From: Bog-366 sp964501985
GTDB taxonomy: Bacteria > Acidobacteriota > Terriglobia > UBA7540
Direction of reading: 5' to 3'
Assembly: GCA_964501985.1 (NCBI GenBank)
Contig: CAZCVY010000091.1
Coordinates: forward strand, 1 to 24,960
DNA: 24,960 nucleotides
Below the pieces are notes generated by a model. That model made no database searches. It had not been told where the DNA came from and saw only the letters and a list, made by a program, of their open reading frames with translations. Below are positions 21,114 to 24,960 of the stretch, one piece after another (the stretch's first letter is position 1; every line of letters begins with the position of its first letter). The translations under genes and the position numbers were made by a program.

Positions 21114-21884
21114 TCAGCGCGGGGGGACGGTGACTTCCTGCACGGGGGGTAGATCCATCCGTTGGTGGATGGCATAGAGGACTAATTCCAGCCGGTCAGA
21201 GACGCCTACTTTATCGTAAATGGTGCGAAGGTGGTTTTTGACGGTTTGTTCGGAGATGGAAAGGTGGGTGCTGATTTCCCGGTTGCGCCAACCCTGCATC
21301 AGGTAGCTGATGATGGTCTTCTCCCTAAAGGTGAGAGTATCCACCGGCCGAGGTGGGGCGGCGGGGCGCGCCTCGAGCAGTTTCGCCATCTTGGAAACTT
21401 GCCTCTTGGGTACCCACGTATCGCCTTCCGAAACCCTGCGAGCGCACTTGACGAAGAGTTGCGGGTCAACCGATTTGAGGATTACCCCCGCAGCGCCACT
21501 ACGAACGTGGTTCATCGAGGCTTCGTCGGATTCAGAAGACGCCGTGGCCACAACCCTGCACTGCGGAGCCACTCCGGTTATGCCGGCGATGAGGCTGCCG
21601 TTACTCTCGGCGAGGATTTCCTCCTGAATGAAGGCCAGATCGGGCCGAAAGCTCTCAACGCGAGCCAAGACGTCGGCAGCCTTGTCCGCTTCCGCCACCA
21701 CTCGGAGATCGTCCTCCACGGCGAAAAGCTTCTTGAGGCCGAGCCTGAAGATACCTTCCCTGTCTGCCACCAAGACGCGAATCTTTCCCTTTGTAGACCG
21801 GGGTATTCCCATTTGTTGATCCCGTATGGTTCGTTCTGGCGAGATTGTGACTACTTCTCTCCCGAGCATGATACCCGCGATCAT
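21114..21884 (-). CDS. NarL/LuxR-type response regulator with an Asp-less receiver domain
   Basis: 256 residues. Receiver-like domain (about 34-150) followed by a LuxR helix-turn-helix (about 182-245: LTFREKTIISYLMQGWRNRE, then ISEQTVKNHLRTIYDKVGVSDR). In the receiver the site that is normally the phosphorylated Asp (PDLVLLD) reads PDLAFIQ, i.e. Gln87. The acidic pocket is reduced to ADREG (D41), while T114 and K137 remain. Phosphorylation in the usual way is therefore unlikely, and another signal or constitutive activity is expected. The ATG at 21882-21884 lies three bases after the PilZ stop. An internal ATG at 21812 (MGIPRSTKGKIRVLVADRE) gives the usual receiver start, so the first 24 residues may not be translated. 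Co-transcribed with the PilZ gene. Confidence 0.85.
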   Translation of the reverse strand: MIAGIMLGREVVTISPERTIRDQQMGIPRSTKGKIRVLVADREGIFRLGLKKLFAVEDDLRVVAEADKAADVLARVESFRPDLAFIQEEILAESNGSLIAGITGVAPQCRVVATASSESDEASMNHVRSGAAGVILKSVDPQLFVKCARRVSEGDTWVPKRQVSKMAKLLEARPAAPPRPVDTLTFREKTIISYLMQGWRNREISTHLSISEQTVKNHLRTIYDKVGVSDRLELVLYAIHQRMDLPPVQEVTVPPR

Positions 21885-21887
21885 CTT

Positions 21888-22292
21888 CTACAGGGAAGGT
21901 TTTTTTGGGGAAATCTTAGGGCGGCCAGGGGGGCGGCTTATTTGTTTTGGGGGCGGCGCTTGCTCCCCAGGCTCAGACCGGGGCATGGGACGCAGCTCGT
22001 ATTCGTCGATTACCGCACCCAACCCCTGAACCTGCCCGCGCCGATTCCACCTCACGACTCGTCCTTTGCACAACAGCTCCAACGGAGTTTGGGTTGCCTC
22101 ACGAGGGATCATCACCTTGATCGAAACAGAGGTTGCCCGATGCAAGCGGATGGGAACTTCAATGAAAAGCCCGCTGCCGCTGATATTGCCGGTTTTCCCG
22201 ATCGCCTGTTTTGTGCCTCCGGCGCGACTCTTCCACCGGATTTCAACCGGAAGCTCCATTGGAATTCGCTGACTCGTACGCTGCTGATTCAT
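21888..22292 (-). CDS. PilZ-domain protein, putative c-di-GMP receptor
   Basis: 134 residues. The PilZ signature is complete: RTSQR (R5-xxx-R9) near the N-terminus and NISGSG (N36, S38, G41; the D/NxSxxG motif) on the following strand, with KVMIPRE and LLCKGRVVRWNR in the barrel. This combination predicts c-di-GMP binding. The C-terminal 30 residues are Pro/Lys-rich and probably disordered (PPPKQISRPPGRPKISPKK). I use ATG 22290-22292, preceded by AGGA; the frame stays open 110 codons further upstream, but that part is repeat-derived and unlike protein. It is the first gene of a pair with the LuxR-type regulator three bases downstream, suggesting that c-di-GMP and that regulator act together. 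Confidence 0.86.
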   Translation of the reverse strand: MNQQRTSQRIPMELPVEIRWKSRAGGTKQAIGKTGNISGSGLFIEVPIRLHRATSVSIKVMIPREATQTPLELLCKGRVVRWNRRGQVQGLGAVIDEYELRPMPRSEPGEQAPPPKQISRPPGRPKISPKKPSL

Positions 22293-22327
22293 GCTATTCC
22301 TGACTCCCAGGACGGGTCCCCTTGAGA

Positions 22328-22357
22328 AGCATAGCCCCGATTCCAGCCGCCTCGCAA
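22328..22357 (-). promoter_or_regulatory. putative promoter of the PilZ-regulator pair
   Basis: Minus strand: TTGCGA (22352-22357), 18-bp spacer, TATGCT (22328-22333). It lies 36 bp before the PilZ ATG and supports the short start. Confidence 0.4.
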
Positions 22358-22408
22358 GTTTAGCGCGGGTAACGCCATCCACGTCTTGCTTGCCAACAGG
22401 AAGAACTT

Positions 22409-22460
22409 GCACGCCGGGGTGGCGGGAATGGCGGTCCCCAAACGATTCACCCCGGCGTGC
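22409..22460. repeat. perfect 13-bp inverted repeat
   Basis: GCACGCCGGGGTG (22409-22421) and CACCCCGGCGTGC (22448-22460) are exact reverse complements around a 26-nt loop. The arm-loop sizes resemble the R4 hairpin although the sequence differs. It is about 120 bp upstream of the PilZ start. Confidence 0.7.
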
Positions 22461-22870
22461 CCTTGCCTTGCCACTACCCAATGGCCCCAACCCAAAACCG
22501 ATCGGAGAGGGCCTCTTCCAGGCAACCGGACGCCGTGTCGTCTCCTCGGGTGATCCGGTTCCTTTTGCCTTATCCATCCTCTTTATGGTAAGGCACCGTT
22601 GGATCGACTCTACCCGATCCATGTTTCTTGTCCAAGGTCACGTCTGTACTGGTACCGAAGTACTATTTCCGGACCTGGTTAAATTCCGTCCTTTTCCATT
22701 CCCGGTTCTTCTTCTGCACGGAGTCAGGCGCGCGACAAAACAGGGCCGCACTGAGCGTTGCCAGAACGGTTCGCCACTGATACGCTTTCGAGTGAACGTG
22801 GAGGAGAATGCGCACCCACTCCTTTCCGCGAGATTTCCGTATCGGAGCCCATCACCACGGGGAGATCATC

Positions 22871-23887
22871 ATGAAACTCGGCGAACTTGCTGCACGGCTT
22901 GAATGCCATCTGGAGGGACCGGAGGATTTGGAAATCGCCGGCGTGGCGGGAATGGACGAAGCCAAGGCCGACGAAATCACGTTTCTCTCCAATCCCAAGT
23001 ACGTGCGGAAGCTGCGTACAACGCACGCGGGCGCGATTATTGCCGGCCCGAACGTCGACACGTTGGGCAAACCCGTGCTGCGATCCGCCGATCCCTACAT
23101 GTCCTTTGCCCGAGCGCTGGAGGTCTTCTATCCGCCCCAACGGCCGCCCGCGGGAATTCATCCCACTGCCGTCATCGCCCCGAGCGCGAAACTGGGGAGC
23201 AATCCCTCCATCGGCCCTTATGCGGTCATCGAAGCCGGCGCGGAGATTGGCGACGATTGCGTGCTCAAGAGCTTCGTGCTGATTTACCCCGGAGCGAAAA
23301 TCGGCGACCGATTCTTCGCCCACTCTCACGCCGTCGTGCGGGAGAACGTCCGCATTGGCAACGATGTGATCCTCCAGAACGGCGTGGTGTTGGGCGGCGA
23401 CGGATATGGCTTTGCACCGCGCGCCGACGGTACGTTTCACAAGATCGTGCAGGCCGGCACCGTGGTCATTGAAGATCATGTGGAAGTTCAGGCCAACAGT
23501 TGCGTGGATCGCGCCGCCGTGGGCGAAACGCGCTTGCGTCGCGGCGTTAAGATCGACAACCTTGTGCAGGTCGCGCACGGGTGCGACATTGGCGAAAACT
23601 CGCTGCTCTGTAGCCAGGTCGGAGTCTCCGGCAGCGTGACGCTCGGCCGGAACGTGACGCTCACTGGACAGGTCGGCGTGGCCGGCCACTTGACCATCGG
23701 CGATTACGTCATCGCCACCGCGCAATCCGGAATTCCCAATGACGTGCCGCCGCGCACGACCATTTCCGGCTATCCCGCCATCGAGAACAAGGCGTGGCTG
23801 AAGGCTTCGGCGGTCTATAAGCGGCTGCCGGAAATGTTCGCGGGCTACTTGAAGATGAAGCGCTTTCTCGATAAGCAAAGCTCCTGA
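22871..23887 (+). CDS. lpxD: UDP-3-O-(3-hydroxyacyl)glucosamine N-acyltransferase
   Basis: Adds the second 3-hydroxyacyl chain to the lipid A precursor; cytoplasmic trimer. 338 residues from ATG 22871, which has GGGGAG at 22859-22864 (the frame is open further up to 22808 but without support). N-terminal uridine-binding domain (about 1-95; MKLGELAARLECHLEG, ITFLSNPKYVRKL), then a left-handed beta-helix of hexapeptide repeats (about 97-300; IHPTAVIAPSAKLGS, IGPYAVIEAGAEIGD, VVLGGDGYGFAP), with the catalytic His in VQVAHGCDIGENSLLCSQVG and a C-terminal helix (RLPEMFAGYLKMKRFL). GGDGYGFAP is a typical LpxD mark that separates it from LpxA. Here it is followed by dut rather than fabZ-lpxA, so it is outside the usual lipid A cluster. 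Confidence 0.94.
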   Translation: MKLGELAARLECHLEGPEDLEIAGVAGMDEAKADEITFLSNPKYVRKLRTTHAGAIIAGPNVDTLGKPVLRSADPYMSFARALEVFYPPQRPPAGIHPTAVIAPSAKLGSNPSIGPYAVIEAGAEIGDDCVLKSFVLIYPGAKIGDRFFAHSHAVVRENVRIGNDVILQNGVVLGGDGYGFAPRADGTFHKIVQAGTVVIEDHVEVQANSCVDRAAVGETRLRRGVKIDNLVQVAHGCDIGENSLLCSQVGVSGSVTLGRNVTLTGQVGVAGHLTIGDYVIATAQSGIPNDVPPRTTISGYPAIENKAWLKASAVYKRLPEMFAGYLKMKRFLDKQSS

Positions 23888-23974
23888 TACCGCAGCCAAC
23901 CATGGGCTCCGACCCGCGCCGATCGACCCGGCTGCCCTCATCCATCTAACCAACCATCGGAGGAATGTTCGCAC

Positions 23975-24409
23975 ATGACGGTCAACGTAAAGGTCGCAAA
24001 GCTTCACTCCGCAGCTCGTTTGCCCAATTATGCGCACCGCGGTCCCTACGGAGATCTGGCTGCCGACGTAACCGCGTTGGAAGCGGAAGAGTTGGCGCCC
24101 GGCGAAATCAAGGCTGTGCGCACCGGCCTCGCTTTCGAGTTTCCTCCGGACTTCGGCGCGCTCGTCGAGGATCGCTCGGGATTGGCCTTGAGTGGAATTT
24201 GCACGCTGGCCGGGGTGATCGATCCCGGCTACCGCGGCGAGTTGAAAGTTGTGCTTATCAACCTGGGTCAATCCTCTTTTAGAATTAACGCTGGAGACCG
24301 TGTTGCCCAACTGCGAATCGTCGAGCGAGTCGAAGCGGAGTTCACCGAAGCCGATTCCGTGTCGTCCACGGACCGCGCCGCCGGCGGATTCGGAAGTACA
24401 GGAACGTAA
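23975..24409 (+). CDS. dut: dUTP diphosphatase
   Basis: Hydrolyses dUTP to dUMP and pyrophosphate, keeping uracil out of DNA and feeding dTMP synthesis. 144 residues, trimeric class. All five motifs: GDLAADV (motif 1, with the metal Asp), VEDRSGLALSG (motif 2), GVIDPGYRGELKVVLIN (motif 3, with Asp and the uracil-stacking Tyr), GDRVAQL (motif 4) and RAAGGFGSTG (motif 5, the mobile C-terminal lid). Start ATG 23975 with GGAGGAA at 23959-23965. It follows lpxD by 87 bp on the same strand and may be read from the same transcript. Confidence 0.95.
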   Translation: MTVNVKVAKLHSAARLPNYAHRGPYGDLAADVTALEAEELAPGEIKAVRTGLAFEFPPDFGALVEDRSGLALSGICTLAGVIDPGYRGELKVVLINLGQSSFRINAGDRVAQLRIVERVEAEFTEADSVSSTDRAAGGFGSTGT

Positions 24410-24960
24410 AATCAAACTGAGAACCCCGCGCTACATCCGAAATTGGGACGGATTATCCTTCGCAAATGGGTCGTATCATGCACGAATGAACCCGTGAAAA
24501 ACCGGCTTGATCTGACAACTTGTCGTTCCAAGGCAGTAATTTTCTGCAAAATAGCGCTCGATTCGAGGCAAATGTCGAAAATTAAGACCTAGAAGTCTGT
24601 TTCTATTCGGGCATTGTGTCTTGTGTTCCTTTGTTTTCATCGACATTCCGGCTTCGAACGTATATAAAAGAATTCTTTTTTGCTGCCCTCCCGGAAACGA
24701 GTCACTCGGGGCTGGCTCTGGCCGGCGCCGACCGCTCGTGGGCGTTGGGGGCGTTCAGTTCGTGCGCGTGGGCCTTCGGCAATTCCGGTTTGCTCTCGCG
24801 AGAGATGGGGAGATTTCCTTTCTCATCTCTCATCGCCTCTTCCCTGCCGGCTTGTCCTGGCGCACAACTACCTTTATTTTCATGAATATCGTGGCTATCC
24901 CGACCTAAGTCGCTTGTTTTCATGAATATCGTGGGAGTAGCCAAAACTGACATTTTTTCT
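24410..24960. other. intergenic region to the right edge, no convincing gene
   Basis: 551 bp after dut. Holds the inverted copy of the A-B repeat block (24545-24960) and a GC-rich middle part (about 24695-24860) unlike the left copy. Open frames of 80-95 codons on both strands cross it without ribosome sites; I do not call them genes. Confidence 0.55.
24545..24960 (-). repeat. repeat block A-B, right copy (inverted relative to 16961-17320), truncated by window
   Basis: Part B (24545-24686) is the reverse complement of 17163-17320 with long identical runs. Part A lies at 24910-24960 and reaches the window edge. Between them are two exact copies of an 18-base unit, TTTTCATGAATATCGTGG, at 24877-24894 and 24917-24934 (40 bp apart). 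If the block is one unit, the match to the left copy should continue beyond 24960. Confidence 0.75.

Larger units (their letters stand above)
22293..22870. other. divergent intergenic region between PilZ gene and lpxD
   Basis: 578 bp. Holds the PilZ promoter (22328-22357), a 13-bp perfect hairpin (22409-22460), two shorter inverted repeats (TGCCTTA/TAAGGCA near 22567-22596; TGGATCG/CGATCCA near 22602-22622) and the lpxD ribosome site. I see no gene and no clear lpxD promoter. Confidence 0.5.

Noticed and set aside
22293..22622. 110-residue N-terminal extension of the PilZ protein
   Set aside because: No protein-like pattern, runs through a hairpin element, and a promoter lies inside it.
22567..22640. 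Short inverted repeats upstream of lpxD as a riboswitch or attenuator
   Set aside because: Arms are only 7 bp, the order fits no riboswitch class I know, and no U-run follows.
22808..22870. Longer LpxD start
   Set aside because: GGGGAG at 22859-22864 supports ATG 22871 and the LpxD family starts at MKLGELA.
22724..24415. A 563-codon open frame on the minus strand
   Set aside because: Antisense to lpxD and dut, whose motifs are complete; the frame is a shadow.
1..24960. CRISPR arrays, tRNA or rRNA genes, phage structural genes
   Set aside because: Looked for regular repeat-spacer spacing, tRNA cloverleaf patterns and rRNA motifs; none seen. The xer gene alone does not indicate a prophage or integron.

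Overview
The window looks like a chromosomal segment of an uncultured, Gram-negative, GC-rich bacterium, most likely an Acidobacteriota member. The main pointer is a tandem pair of secreted VWA proteins of the type described as the 'acidobacterial VWFA-related' family. Kdo and lipid A genes (kdsC, kdsA, lpxD) show an LPS outer membrane, and a type IV pilin-like protein is present. Many short palindromic elements lie between genes. All calls come from reading the sequence; no database or folding search was run.

Layout. 1-7282, all on the minus strand: kdsC (cut by the window edge), a membrane diguanylate cyclase, a PaiB-type flavin protein, a YcaQ-type DNA glycosylase, kdsA and pyrG. pyrG and kdsA overlap by ATGA and form an envelope operon, since CTP is needed for CMP-Kdo. 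Next, 7283-7684 is a divergent intergenic region with a perfect FNR-type palindrome. 7685-9785 (+) holds two overlapping VWA genes, and 9809-10687 (-) an IclR regulator. 10688-14433 is an accessory stretch: palindromic repeat elements, a 46-residue membrane protein, a lone ClpB-D2-like AAA+ ATPase, a Phd/VapC toxin-antitoxin pair bracketed by direct copies of a hairpin element, and a CopG/VapC pair. 14596-16381 holds a pilin-like gene divergent from a TIM-barrel glycosidase-like gene.

16382-17561 is a 1.2 kb stretch without a convincing gene. It contains two palindromes, an excellent sigma70-type promoter with no credible protein behind it, and a repeat block that recurs inverted at 24.5-24.96 kb. 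17562-20324 (-) is xer then cca. 20445-21029 (+) is an unrecognised conserved-looking protein. 21114-22292 (-) is a PilZ protein followed by an atypical response regulator that lacks the phosphoacceptor Asp. 22871-24409 (+) is lpxD and dut, followed by the second copy of the inverted repeat block.

Themes. Envelope building: kdsC, kdsA, pyrG, lpxD. c-di-GMP signalling: a diguanylate cyclase and a PilZ receptor, with a pilin as one plausible target. The least explained parts are the promoter-driven, protein-less region near 16.7 kb with its inverted partner at the right edge, and the family of palindromic elements placed just upstream of promoters at 10.7-12.8 kb.
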